From assembly GCA_003255025.1 (NCBI GenBank), contig QANY01012022.1, positions 992,001 to 1,056,000 of the forward strand: a stretch of 64,000 nt of DNA. The letters run 5' to 3'. The DNA is from Datisca glomerata (lineage: Eukaryota; Streptophyta; Magnoliopsida; Cucurbitales; Datiscaceae). Shown here one piece after another: positions 48,745 to 58,950 of this stretch (positions are counted from its first letter, which is position 1; every line of letters starts with the position of its first letter). The notes beneath the pieces are model-generated. The model did not search any database, was not told the DNA's origin, and saw only the letters and a list, made by a program, of their open reading frames with translations. The translations under genes were made by a program, and so were the position numbers.

Positions 48745-48795
48745 GTCTCTCATACCTCTACTTTGTTATTGTATTATAAAAATCCTTTCCAATAG
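48745..48795 (+). repeat. 3' LTR of Tat-A, second part
   Basis: GTCTCTCATACCTCTACTTTGTTATTGTATT resumes the Tat-A LTR after Copia-3 and matches about 32835-32875 of the 5' LTR. The exact end is uncertain. Confidence 0.7.
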
Positions 48796-50860
48796 GCATT
48801 TTTATTTTTCTAATCCACAATTCAATTTTTTTATAGTTAATCATTATTTAGTTATTTATATATTTCATAGTTATTTAATTATTTTAAGTTTTTTCAACTA
48901 AAGATACAAAATTAAGAATTGATAATCATCAAATTTAGTATGACACTTGTCATAATTTTAAATATCCATACATATATATTCTCGTTTGGTAACTTCATTT
49001 TCAATATTTTGGTCCTTAAATTTCATTTTTAATCAATTTATTTTGAATTGGTCTTTACAGTTAATTATGTGAGCGAAGCTTGATTAATCAATTTCTAATA
49101 CAAATCACCACCTATTGTCACGTTTTAAAATTTCATATTAAAACTAAATTGAAACTAAGTCAAAGTTTAAGAACTAAATTAAATTCAAAACGTGTTCAAA
49201 GTATTGATCAAAATTAAAAAAAATAGTAAAACACCATGAACCGAAGTCTAGACTAGAATCTACTACTGATATTAACATACTAGTGAGTCCCATCATTAGG
49301 AATACTTCTAACTAATGTCGGCCATTGCTAGCTTACTAAAGTAAAGTAGTAGTACGTTTAATCTATTAAAAATGAGAGAAGGAAGGAAGTCATTGGTTAA
49401 AGAAAAGGATAAGTCATCAACTCCAAGCCTACGAGCCTGTTTCATCAGAGAAAAAAAAGTTATACATGGTAGGGTCAGCATGCTCCCCATCATTGCTATT
49501 CTCTCCTTGCTAGTTAAGTCTCCTTGCTAGTTAAGTCTCCTTGCTAGTTAAGGTTTGTGTGGGATATAAGCTTTGACCAGTATTCTTCTTGGTCAAACTA
49601 GTTACAGGAGATTTGAAATTAATACCAAAAATTTAAAAAGTTAATGTGTGATTATCGTTAGGTTAAACCATGACCATTACCAGTCCTCTGGAATCTTAAC
49701 AACTTAAAATTCCTCACCTCTCACCTCATACGTTCAAAAATCACCTGACATCTAAGAAACCTGAATATCAATACACGCATGAATACACCACGGATATAAT
49801 ATGATATTGACATATTGATATATTATTTTTTAAATGTAAAATGCAGAGATACGTTATATATAATAATATATATAAATATGAAAATAGATATTTACATAAA
49901 TATTAATTACAATATCAATCATATAAAAAGATGAATTAAAATAACTTACAAGTTGAAGATGTCACCGATTAATTGACTGAGTTCTAGTTTTAGAAAATTT
50001 AAAATTGAAAGGTTTTGACAATTTAAAATCTAATTTTTATACCATTTTAAATTTAATATATTTTAAAACCTGACTTTCTTTCTTCTCTATTTGCACCACT
50101 TACTCTTTCTTTATTTACAAGTTAAAAATATTGTTAATTTATTTTACATGATTTATATTTTAGTATTTAAAAAAGTTTCAAAAAAGTGTCTGAAAGGTGT
50201 TGACACATATCAGGAACTTATTTTGGCGTGTCCGACACATGTCTAAAAATAAAAAATGAGGCATGAATTTGGTGTGTCGAAAGCGTGTTAGTGTCCGACA
50301 TATGTCCGGCGCCGACACTCTCTACAAATAGAAGTGTTAGTGTTTCTTAACCCGACGTTGATCTTTTTAATTTTTTAATTCCAATATTAGATTAAAGTTT
50401 TGATTAACTAGGAAATGAGTTACTCTTAACTGCTATATTTTATATCATTTGAAAGATTATAGGTCCCATATCAAACAAAAAATATTATTATTTTTAAAAT
50501 ATTATTGTTAATTATAATCAATATATGAAACATGGTGAGGGGATCATTAAGGACAATTACTCTTCAACATGTCAAGAGTTAAGCAATATTTTAAAAAGAG
50601 TAATTCTACATTGATCACTTATTTGATTAAGTGGTGTCAAATCATTTTAATGAGTTATAAAATATGAACCTATTAATTAATAACATATTATTTAATCATT
50701 TAAAAATTTAGTTAATTACTTAATCACCTTAAAATTCTTCTTCTTAAAATCATACCATAAATTTTGCTAGTTAGATTTGAAAATAGAAGATGTTTGAAGG
50801 ATATGAAAGAGAATTAATAATTAACAAAGTAAACAAAACAAGGGTAGTTTAAGAATATAG
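48796..50860. other. AT-rich spacer, about 2 kb
   Basis: No gene is recognised. It holds a 17-bp tandem repeat at 49502-49552 and, at about 50190-50330, several copies of motifs like GTGTCCGACA(C/T)ATGTC that could come from an unidentified repeat. The remaining sequence is AT-rich. Confidence 0.5.
49502..49552 (+). repeat. 17-bp unit repeated three times
   Basis: TCTCCTTGCTAGTTAAG occurs three times without change at 49502, 49519 and 49536. The perfect identity suggests a recent expansion. Confidence 0.95.
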
Positions 50861-51302
50861 TGTATGAAAATTGAATAGCCAAAACTCAATCTTACACGTG
50901 TTAAAATCTAGACTGAAGAATTAATCAAAGAGTATGATCGAATGAGAGCCGTTAGATTCGTTTGACAGTTACAAAAGAGATCTAAAAAAGGAATATTTCT
51001 TTTAAATGGCAAGATTGATATTTTATCCGTTTCGCAACGCTTGCAATGGAAAAAGAGGGTTTATTATTATCACTTAGTTATCATTTTCATGTATAAATAC
51101 AAGAATGTACACCCCTTAAAATCAATCGAATACCAAGCAAAAATTTTACTCTTGAGTTCATTGTCGCTCATACTCTCTCTTTCAATCTCTAATAACTGTT
51201 AGTATTATTTTTCGTCATAAATTTTTCTATTTCCAAAAAAAACCCTTTACATTTTGGTGCTTTCATTGAGAGTGACAGAAAACTCAGAAAATCTCTCCCA
51301 AA

Positions 51303-51900
51303 ATGCCCAGAACTAGATCAAACGCTGCCTCAAAGAGGGAAACAAAAATGGAAATGGAAACGATCACGTTGATCAACCTACACCACCAGCAGAGATGCTT
51401 CAAACCATTCTGACGGGAATGCATGAGATGGAACAACGTAACAGTGAACGTGGCATACGGTCAAGGACCAAATCAACACGTTTTATTAGGATCGGGAGAA
51501 AACGCGCGCGGAAGTGAGTCAACGAACAAAAAATATAGTATGGGAACGTTCAGAACCAGATAGACAAGATGCTAGGTGGGAAAATTCTGAAATCAGTAGT
51601 AACTTGCAGCAAGAGGATGGATAAATCCACTCTCATGAACATATGAAGGAAATGACAGGAGAAACCCATCCGCCGAAAGTGAAAATGAAAAAGGTGCTAG
51701 AAGAGATGTTGGAGATGAGGAAACTAGGGAGTATGGAAAAGGTGGATCTTGAGTAACTTACACGTTCTCCATTGAGTCTGAAAATCCTGGCTGCCCCTGT
51801 TCCCAAGAAATTCGTGGAGCCCAAGTTCATATGTTATGAAGGGAAATTCGATCAAGTGAACCACCTCAGGTGATTCAAGCAAGTGATGGCGCCCGTCAGA
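51303..51900 (+). pseudogene. Tat-B gag N-terminal remnant
   Basis: The ATG at 51303 begins MPRTRSNAASKR. Broken frames lead to a stretch near 51770-51850 with SLKILAAPVPKKFVEPKFIC and YEGKFDQVNHLR, the conserved gag N-terminal block shared with Tat-A. Text then changes within about 30 bases to RNase H, so the rest of gag is deleted. Confidence 0.7.
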
Positions 51901-51924
51901 AGTCTTTTGCACTCTTAAAAAATA

Positions 51925-52540
51925 AGCAGAAGAATGGTAAAGTGGAAATTTGAACTTGGACAATATGAAATCTGATATGAGCCAAGAACATCCATCAAAT
52001 GACAAGTGTTGGCTAACTTTGTAGCAGACTTCACTCATAGTGAAGAACATAGAAGAAAAGGGTTTGAGACAAAAATAGAGAATGGATCATGTAAACTGTT
52101 CATTAATGGGTCTTTGAATAACAAAGGGCCCGATGTAGGAATAGTGGTGCAAACCCCATTTGGAGAAACTCTTGTACACACCATATTTTTCAGGTTTAAT
52201 GCATCAAACAATGAAATGAAATATGAAGTCTTGATAGCAAGATTCAGTATGCTACTGGAGCTCGAGGTAATGAAAGTAAAAATAATTTATGATTCCATGT
52301 TAATCATGAAATAGGTGATGGGAGAATTCACAGCAAAAGATACGAGGATGATGGAATATTTGCAACAACTAAAGGCCTATTGGATCTGCTAAACAACTAC
52401 GAGATCCACCAGATACCAAGGATTGAAAACAGTCACATAGATGCATTGGCAAATTTGGGATCATCACTACAACCCCCTTATAAAAGAAACGTGCTGGTGG
52501 AATTTCTCAAGGAGCCAAGTATAAAATTTTCGTTGTAAAT
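51925..52540 (+). pseudogene. Tat-B RNase H remnant (Tat-type additional RNase H)
   Basis: It begins with the end of the reverse-transcriptase RNase H (KWKFELGQYEI, then YEPRTSIK). The open stretch 52006-52314 reads LANFVADFT, then CKLFINGSLNNKGPDVGIVV and FNASNNEMKYEVLIARFSML, the pattern of the second RNase H found in Tat elements. After a TAG the later part (ENSHIDALANLGSSL near 52430) continues. Confidence 0.85.
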
Positions 52541-52689
52541 TGTAGCGGACGTGGAAGCCGAGGGTGGAGCCTAGTTGGTAGGATGATATATAATCCGTTA
52601 CCTAGATAAAAAAGCACTACTTGAATGTAAACATCTGGGATGAAAAATTATGCATCAAAGTGCTAGGCATTCTTTAATCAACGGGACAT

Positions 52690-53810
52690 TATATAAAAGG
52701 TCTTTTTCAGGTTTGTCTCTAAAATGCTTGAGAGTGAAACATGCCCAATATGTGCTAGTGAAAATCCATGAAGGCATATGCGATAAATGATACCACGGGA
52801 AGATCATTTGCCTACAAAATATTGAATGAGGGATACTATTGGCTTAAGATGCATTAGAATTCTAAAAAAACTATGACAAGTGCTAGCGTTTTGCCCCCAA
52901 AGTTAAAATAACACTTGGAGAGCTCAACACAGTGGCAAGCGTGTGGCCATTCATGCAATAGGGCCTGGATATCATAGGGTCACTTCCCATGACACCTGCT
53001 CACAAACACTTTTTGTTGGTTGCAACGTATTAGCTGATGAAGTGGATTGAAGCTTAAGCATACGTTAGGATTCAAGAAGACGAAGTGAATGGGTTCGTAT
53101 GGAAAAACATTATATGCAGGTACAGAATGTCACGACTACTAGTCTTGGACAATGGGCTCCATTTCATAGGAAACAAAGTTAAAGCTTTCTGTAAGGTCTT
53201 GAAAATTATCAACCGATTTTATCCACCGTACAACCGGCAAAGAAAACACCGTACTACCGGAAAAGAAACGGCCAAGCGAAAATATCGAATTGGATCATAT
53301 TGGAAAGTTTGAAAAAGCGGCTAGAATCAACTAAAGGAAGATGGCTGGAAGAGCTACTAGCAGTACTATGGGCATACAAGACCACTCCTAGAGAGTTAAC
53401 GGGTGAAATCCCATTCACTTTGACATACAGAACAAAAGTAATATACCCGTTGAGATTGGAATCCTAACTATGAAATCAAGTCTGAGCGATCCATATAATA
53501 TGGAACTGGTGAAAGAAAATCTTGACCTTCTTGAGGAAAAGAAAGAAACGACATTAATCTAAATGGCCAACTACAATCAGAAATGAGAACTTGCTTCCGA
53601 AAGAAGATTCCGAAAAGAGGATTTTAGAAAGGAGAACTAGTACTAAAGAAAATTTTTCAGACGGAAGGAAAGTTGGGACTAAATTGGGAAGGCCATACAT
53701 TATCAACAGAATTGGAGGTAGCGGATATTATGATATGGCGTCAGAAGACGGGCAAGACTTAGCCAAAAGTTAGGACACTGCGCATATGAAAATATACTTT
53801 GTCTGAAAAG
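52690..53810 (+). pseudogene. Tat-B integrase remnant
   Basis: Pieces in order: ILNEGYYWLKMH near 52820, a WPFMQ-GLDIIGSLP-like core start near 52950, the open stretch 53085-53312 (FVWKNIICRYRMSRLLVLDN, then GLHFIGNKVKAFCKVL), WAYKTTPRELTGE-like text near 53370, NLDLLEEKKE near 53520 and KLGRPYIINRI near 53680. These match plant Tat integrases. Stops are frequent and the YHPQANGQ block is badly degraded. Confidence 0.85.
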
Positions 53811-53947
53811 TAAATTTTGGTGAATATTTTCGCATGATTTTTTACCATGATTTTCCCCGCAAGGGTTTTCCACATAAACATTATTGGTATCAACTCTCTC
53901 TCATTAAGCAGACACCGCTTTTTCTGTGGGGTGCTCGGCAAATATAA

Positions 53948-54495
53948 CTTTTTAATCCCAACTGGCATGTTAGAGCACCATGTTAGTCACTTTTTAATCT
54001 TGATTGGCGAGCTGGAGCATCAGGCTAATCATTACTTTTTAATCCTGATTGACGGGCTAGAGCACCATGACAATCATAAATTTTTTATCCCAACTGGTGG
54101 GTTGGAGCACCATACTACTCATCATTTTTCTATCCCGACTGGGGGGCTCGAGCACCATACCAGAGATCACTTGTTGATCTCGAGGGACGAGTGAGAGTAC
54201 CATGTAAGTCATCACTTTTTATCCCAACTAGCGGGTCCAAGCATCCCACCAGTCATCACTTTTTAATCCGGATTGATGGGCTAGAGCACCATGCGAGTAA
54301 TCATTTTTTGATCTTGAATGATGGGCTGGAGCACGGTGCCAATCATCATTTTTTTATCTCGATTGGCGAGCTTGAGCAGCACGTTAGTCATCATTTTTTA
54401 ATCCCGACTGGCTGGCTAGAGTATCATATCAGTTATCACTTTTTAATTCTGACTAGAGGGCTGGAGCACCACATCATCACTTTTTAATCCTCCAT
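53948..54495 (+). repeat. 45-bp tandem array in the Tat-B 3' region
   Basis: About 12 units are phased by (T)4-6AATCCC-like starts at about 53954, 53996, 54042, 54087, 54132, 54176, 54221, 54266, 54311, 54356, 54401, 54446 and 54487; most spacings are exactly 45 bp. Each unit has a variable ATCCCGACTGG(C/T)GGGCT core followed by GGAGCACCAT. Because 45 is divisible by three, the array creates two long open frames with a 15-residue period; these are not genes. Confidence 0.95.
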
Positions 54496-54560
54496 CGTAA
54501 TTTGTAAAAATGTTGATCATTTCTTTCTATTTGATAAAAATGTCGCTAAGTACACTTTGG

Positions 54561-55310
54561 AGTTGGCCATATAAAAGGCCGCTCCTTTTGCTCTGGAAAA
54601 AAGAATGAGCTGGCAAACTAAAGATGTTTGGGCTTCTTATTTCTCGAGCCGCTACTCTTCTTCTCTTCTTGGAGCTTGGTACGCCCTTCTTTTCAAGCTT
54701 CATTTTTGCCTTTCTGGTGGGGATCCTTTAGCTCTGCATTTTACTCGTGGGAAGACATTAATTTATCCTAAACCTCATCTTCTGGCTAATTTAGCGAATG
54801 AATGATCCTAAATCTGGTCTTTCAAGTTCCTTCCAGGGGTGGCTCCTTGGGTAGCATGCCAGTTACGAACTATTTTCCTTGTGGGTTCATCTACTTAATG
54901 TGGGCGCTTGGGAGGAACTCACATGTGTATCTCCTTGTTAAAAGCCTAGTTCTATAGAAGATCAGAGGAAGGAGTCTCGTGACCATCTTTACCCTCTCAC
55001 TAGGGCTTCATATCCTGGCTTTGTTCACGAGCCAGTGTACTAGTTTGGCTTGACCTTCATCATTCTATTCACCTAAATTGGGATGTGAGAGCCGAGAGCT
55101 GCCTAGCCTAGATTCACATTTCACTCATGGTGGAGGATTGGTGTGGGGTTCTGTAATTTAACTGGGAATGTACCCAGATCTGTTTATCAGTGTAGCAGGA
55201 TTTTCTTTTGCCTGAGCTAGGGGTTTGCAAAATTGTTGATGGCTAAAAAAAGGCACTAAGAGTAGGGTGGAGGGTATTCCACCAATTTTTCTCCATTTAG
55301 GGATGTTTCG
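54561..55310. other. Unassigned segment between Tat-B and Copia-4
   Basis: It is less AT-rich than the other spacers. The plus-strand frame 54605-54805 and the minus frame 55158-55400 have no recognisable domain. It might be the 3' end of Tat-B or another element's LTR, but no partner was found. Confidence 0.4.
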
Positions 55311-56141
55311 TGGTACTACTGTAGTGCTACGTGGCACTACTGTAGTGGGGGTGCAACACTGCCACGTGTCAATCATTGATTGAGTATTAGAGATTGACAT
55401 GGATTACTGTAGTGCTATGTGGCACTACTGTAGTGGGGGTGCAACATTGTAGTGTCACACGCACTACAGTAGTGCCGTGAGGCACTGTGCTACCTAATGG
55501 AAAACTACAGTGCCATGTGGCACCGCAGTTGTGCACAGTTGCAGTGGGTCTCACTACAATTGGCAATTGTATAATTAAATATTATTTCAGTGTATTCCTA
55601 AAAATTCTGATACGCCATATCTAAAAAATATATATTATTCTAATGACCTCAGTTGATGAAAAAGTTCATAAGCTCATCAAAATAATCGAATTGAGAACAT
55701 AGTTGGTGTCAGAATGATTTTTCTCTGTGATTAATAGTTAATCAAAATTCTGAAAGAATAATCATAACATTCTTTTAGATTATCATCTCGCTAAATTTTT
55801 CTTAGTAAATCTCTAGATCTCATATGTTGAGTGCATTTAGAGACAAAAAAAGTGTCTTGTCATATTCTTTGTACCCACACACGTCCTAGTGTATTTAATT
55901 ATCTCGGAAGATCTTGATGTGAACCTTATGATTCATAACCTTGTATTTTGTAGATTTAATGTATCAGTAAAAAGCGGATCTTGACTGATTGAAAAAGAGT
56001 TTTCAATAAAAAAAATTATTTGGTTATCGTGGTATTGCACAAGTTTTTTTTTATTAAAAGATTCAATCTTTATTAAAAGTTTAATTTTTAAATGGCCTCG
56101 AGCCACACGCTTCCGCCGCGCACGCGCTGCAATAACCAACA
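55311..56141 (+). repeat. Partial 5' LTR of Copia-4 with palindromic repeats
   Basis: Similarity to the 3' LTR begins at CCACGTGTCAATCATTGATTG near 55362. Upstream and downstream are two copies of TGTAGTGCTA(C/T)GTGGCACTACTGTAGTGGGGGTGCAAC-like sequence, described here by its pieces at 55320-55356 and 55408-55445. The first 1.3 kb of the LTR is missing. It ends with CCAACA. Confidence 0.75.
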
Positions 56142-56459
56142 AGTCATATCAGAGTGGTCTTTATATATTATATATGTTAAATGGTGTGTGGATTTTCTTG
56201 CATTATTCATATAATGATGAGATATGTATGAATGGTTATGTTTTTTGAATGTATGAAAACTAATGGATCGTTAATTATATGATGATTATTGGATGAGGCT
56301 TTGTGCTTTAATTTTTCCTTAGATCTTGTGTAAGCCAGTTTGGGATGAGGAATTTTTTTAATTTTATTTTGAATATTTATTGTAATTATTCCGATCGCTA
56401 GAAGATGAAGAACGCACGAGACGAACGATGGAGGTAAAAGAAAAGAAATAGGACTTCTT

Positions 56460-56660
56460 TTAGAATTTCGGAGCTGGCACCGTTAATTGGATTTCAGGGG
56501 TTCGTGCCGTCGATTAAAGCACTCGAAAATGTCACAGAATTTACTGTTCCAACGACTCCACCGGAAAATCGACGTCGGCCGACGGTGGCCGGCGGCGAAT
56601 CCGACGGTGATGTGGTTGGTGCAACTATTGTCACATTTAGGGATGTTTCGCACAAACCCT
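56460..56660 (+). other. GC-rich leader block of Copia-4
   Basis: It matches Copia-2 at about 35550-35760 (shared ATGTCAC.GAATTTACTGTTC and TTTCGCACAAACC). It lies between primer site and gag. Small open frames are not conserved between the two copies, so it is probably non-coding. Confidence 0.65.
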
Positions 56661-57007
56661 GATACCAACCAACCCTAGCACTGTAGAGTTTTATAATAAC
56701 TCTAAGTCTATCAATTATACATTTTAATTTTTGAAATTAATATAATTTTAAAATTAATTATTAATAATTAATTTATGAAAATTAGAAATTAATAGGTTGA
56801 TTCGCTTTGACCCAAGTTTGATCAAATCAAATAAAGTGTTTATTTGACTAAGTTTAAATCAACTATTTTTAAAGGGATAATTATACAAAATTAATTTTAA
56901 TTAAGCAAAATAGTTTTTCCTAATTACATAGGATTTTGTTCAAAGTTTGAAGATTATGAAGATGGACATCTGGAGGAGAATGCAATATTCGGGAGATATT
57001 ATTTCTT

Positions 57008-57665
57008 GTGAGTATGAATGATAATTTGAGAACTAAGCAAGAAAACATGGAGATTGCCTATGCCATTATGGATTCTCTACAGGTGATGTTTAGGCAGCAG
57101 TCTGATCAAATTCGTCATGAGGCCACTAGGAGCTACATGATGACTAAGGTGAGAAAGTGTACTTCTGTGCGAGAACATGTTTTGAACATGATCAACATAA
57201 TGCACGAGGCAGAAGTACATGGGACGACCATTGATGAGCGAACTCAAGTATATTATAAACAAGCTTTTTGTGCATTCAAGACCAACTATGTTATTAATAA
57301 GTTGCAGTTCAACATGACCCAATTGTTGAACGACTATAGAATTTTGAGTCACTCAACCTTAGAATGACGAAAGAGAGTGAGGTAAATATTTTTTAGCAAA
57401 ATCATTCTTCCAATATTGTTAAGAACAAGAAAAGGAAGAAGAATAATGATAAGGATAAAAGTAAGAACAAAAGAGGAAAGAAAGCCAAGACATTTTCGAA
57501 AGTCAAGAAGAACAAGAACGATGACAAACCTAAGTGAAAATTTTTCCACTATGGAGTTGAAGGTCATTGGAAGAGAAACTGTAACAAGTATCTCTCTGAG
57601 CTAAGAAAGAAAAGTAAATATGATTTACTTGTACTTGAAACTTGCTTAGTGGAAGGGATATTTGA
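57008..57665 (+). pseudogene. Copia-4 gag remnant
   Basis: The frame 57008-57367 contains ENMEIAYAIMDSLQVMFRQQ, VREHVLNMINIMHEAEVHG and NKLQFNMTQLL, a copia gag core. The upstream gag start seen in Copia-2 is missing. A zinc-knuckle region near 57540-57585 reads FFHYGVEGHWKRNC: the first cysteines are lost, so binding would fail. Confidence 0.8.
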
Positions 57666-58950
57666 TTCAAGAGTGTATGTTCTTCTTTATAGATGCTAGA
57701 TTCGTCAAGGGAGCTGGCTGATGGTGAAGTCGTTTTGAGAGTTGGCAGTTGTGTGCTCGTGTCAGCTAAAACATTAGGGATAATTTGTTTACTTTTTGGA
57801 TATAATTATTTAGTTTTGAACAGTATTTATTATATTTCTGGCTTTTCGAGAAATTTGATTTCTCTTTCGTTTTTGAAAGAACAATTATTTGAAGTTTTTT
57901 TATTAATAAAAAATTTATTATTTCTAAGAATAGATTCAATATTTGTCATGCTAAAGTTTTAAATGGACTATAGATGTTTAAACCGACTGAACGCGTGTTA
58001 AATAATTCTAAATTATTTAAAGTAGCAAAACCTAAAACTAGCAAATGACAAAGAGTTTCTCATGATGATGATAACACATATATTTGATATCTTAGGTTGA
58101 GACATATTAATCTAGATAAATTATATAGATTAACAAAACATGGTGATTTGAGAGAACTAAAAGTTAGAACTCTTTCTGTTTCTGAATCATGCATGTCTAG
58201 ATGGTAAAATGACCAAGTGACCTTTCTCTGGAAAGGGCCAAGGAACCACTTGAGCTAGTACATAATGATGTATGTGGACCGATCAATGTACAAGCTAGAT
58301 GTAGGTATGAGTATTTCCTCATTTTTATTGACAATTACTCAAGATGTGGTTATACTTACCTAATGCAAAGAAAGGCTGAAACTTTTAGAAATTTTAAAGG
58401 CTTCAAAAGCCGAAGCTAAAAAGAAATTAGGTAAATCATTGAAAACCCTTCGATTAGATCGAGGTGGTGAATACTTGGATTTAGAATTCAAGAATTACTT
58501 GCTGGAGTATAGAACCATATCCCAACTCGCAGCACCTGGAACGCCACAGCAAAATGATATTTTAGAAAGGAGAAATTGTACCTTATTGGATATGGTTAGG
58601 TCGATGTTAAGCTACTCATCACTACCACTTATATTTTAGGGATATGAATTACATACAGCTACATACATTTTGAATGTAGTACCTTATAAGTCTGTAAACA
58701 ATACACCTTTAGAGTTATGGAATGGCTTCAAACCCAGTTTGCGTCATTTTTGTATATGGGGGTGTCCAAATCAAGTTTTTAGATCCAAGACTAGAAAGTT
58801 AGACTCAAGGTCTGAAATATGCATACTCGTTGGCAATGCTCCAGAAACTAGAGGTTGGTACTTTTATAGTCACAAGGATCAAAATGTATTTGTATCGACA
58901 AATGTCACATTCCTTGAATATGACAATATAGAATATTATAAACCTTGAAG
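57666..58950 (+). pseudogene. Copia-4 protease and integrase remnant
   Basis: Protease is damaged: the active-site glycine is changed (FDSRV in place of LDSG.). The integrase lies near 58240-58950 with PLELVHNDVCGPINVQ-like text, LRLDRGGEYLDLEFKNYLLE (58439), LERRNCTLLDMVRSMLSYSS and, after a TAG at 58637-58639, HFCIWGCPNQVF at 58739. Frameshift and stop breaks are frequent. Confidence 0.85.

Larger units (their letters stand above)
32507..48795 (+). mobile_element. Tat-A: Tat-type Ty3/gypsy element with two nested copia insertions
   Basis: A 5' LTR (32507-32880), gag, protease, an antisense ORF typical of Tat elements, and a 3' LTR (44434-44753 plus 48745-48795) lie in the order expected for one element. 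The LTRs match over most of their length: TGTACGGTTCTTAAGCC versus TGTGGTTCCTAAACC, and both share GGATGGAAAT and AAGATTAAGCGGATCG. Reverse transcriptase, RNase H and integrase are absent. Copia-2 sits in the gap and Copia-3 lies inside the 3' LTR. Confidence 0.75.
50862..54560 (+). mobile_element. Tat-B: second Tat-type Ty3/gypsy element, internally deleted
   Basis: A 5' LTR (end 51251), a primer-site-like TTTTGGTGCTTTCATTGAGA at 51252, gag start, then RNase H and integrase fragments on the plus strand, followed by a tandem-repeat 3' region. Gag C-terminus, protease and most of reverse transcriptase are missing between about 51895 and 51930. No 3' LTR was found; sequence past 54560 is unassigned. 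The left boundary is approximate. Confidence 0.75.

Noticed and set aside
53847..54487. Two adjacent open frames of 115 and 98 codons rich in His and Leu
   Set aside because: They are produced by the 45-bp tandem array, whose unit is divisible by three; no domain, and the repeat explains the frame.
53948..54495. CRISPR-like array
   Set aside because: Units are contiguous tandem repeats without unique spacers, in a plant retroelement.
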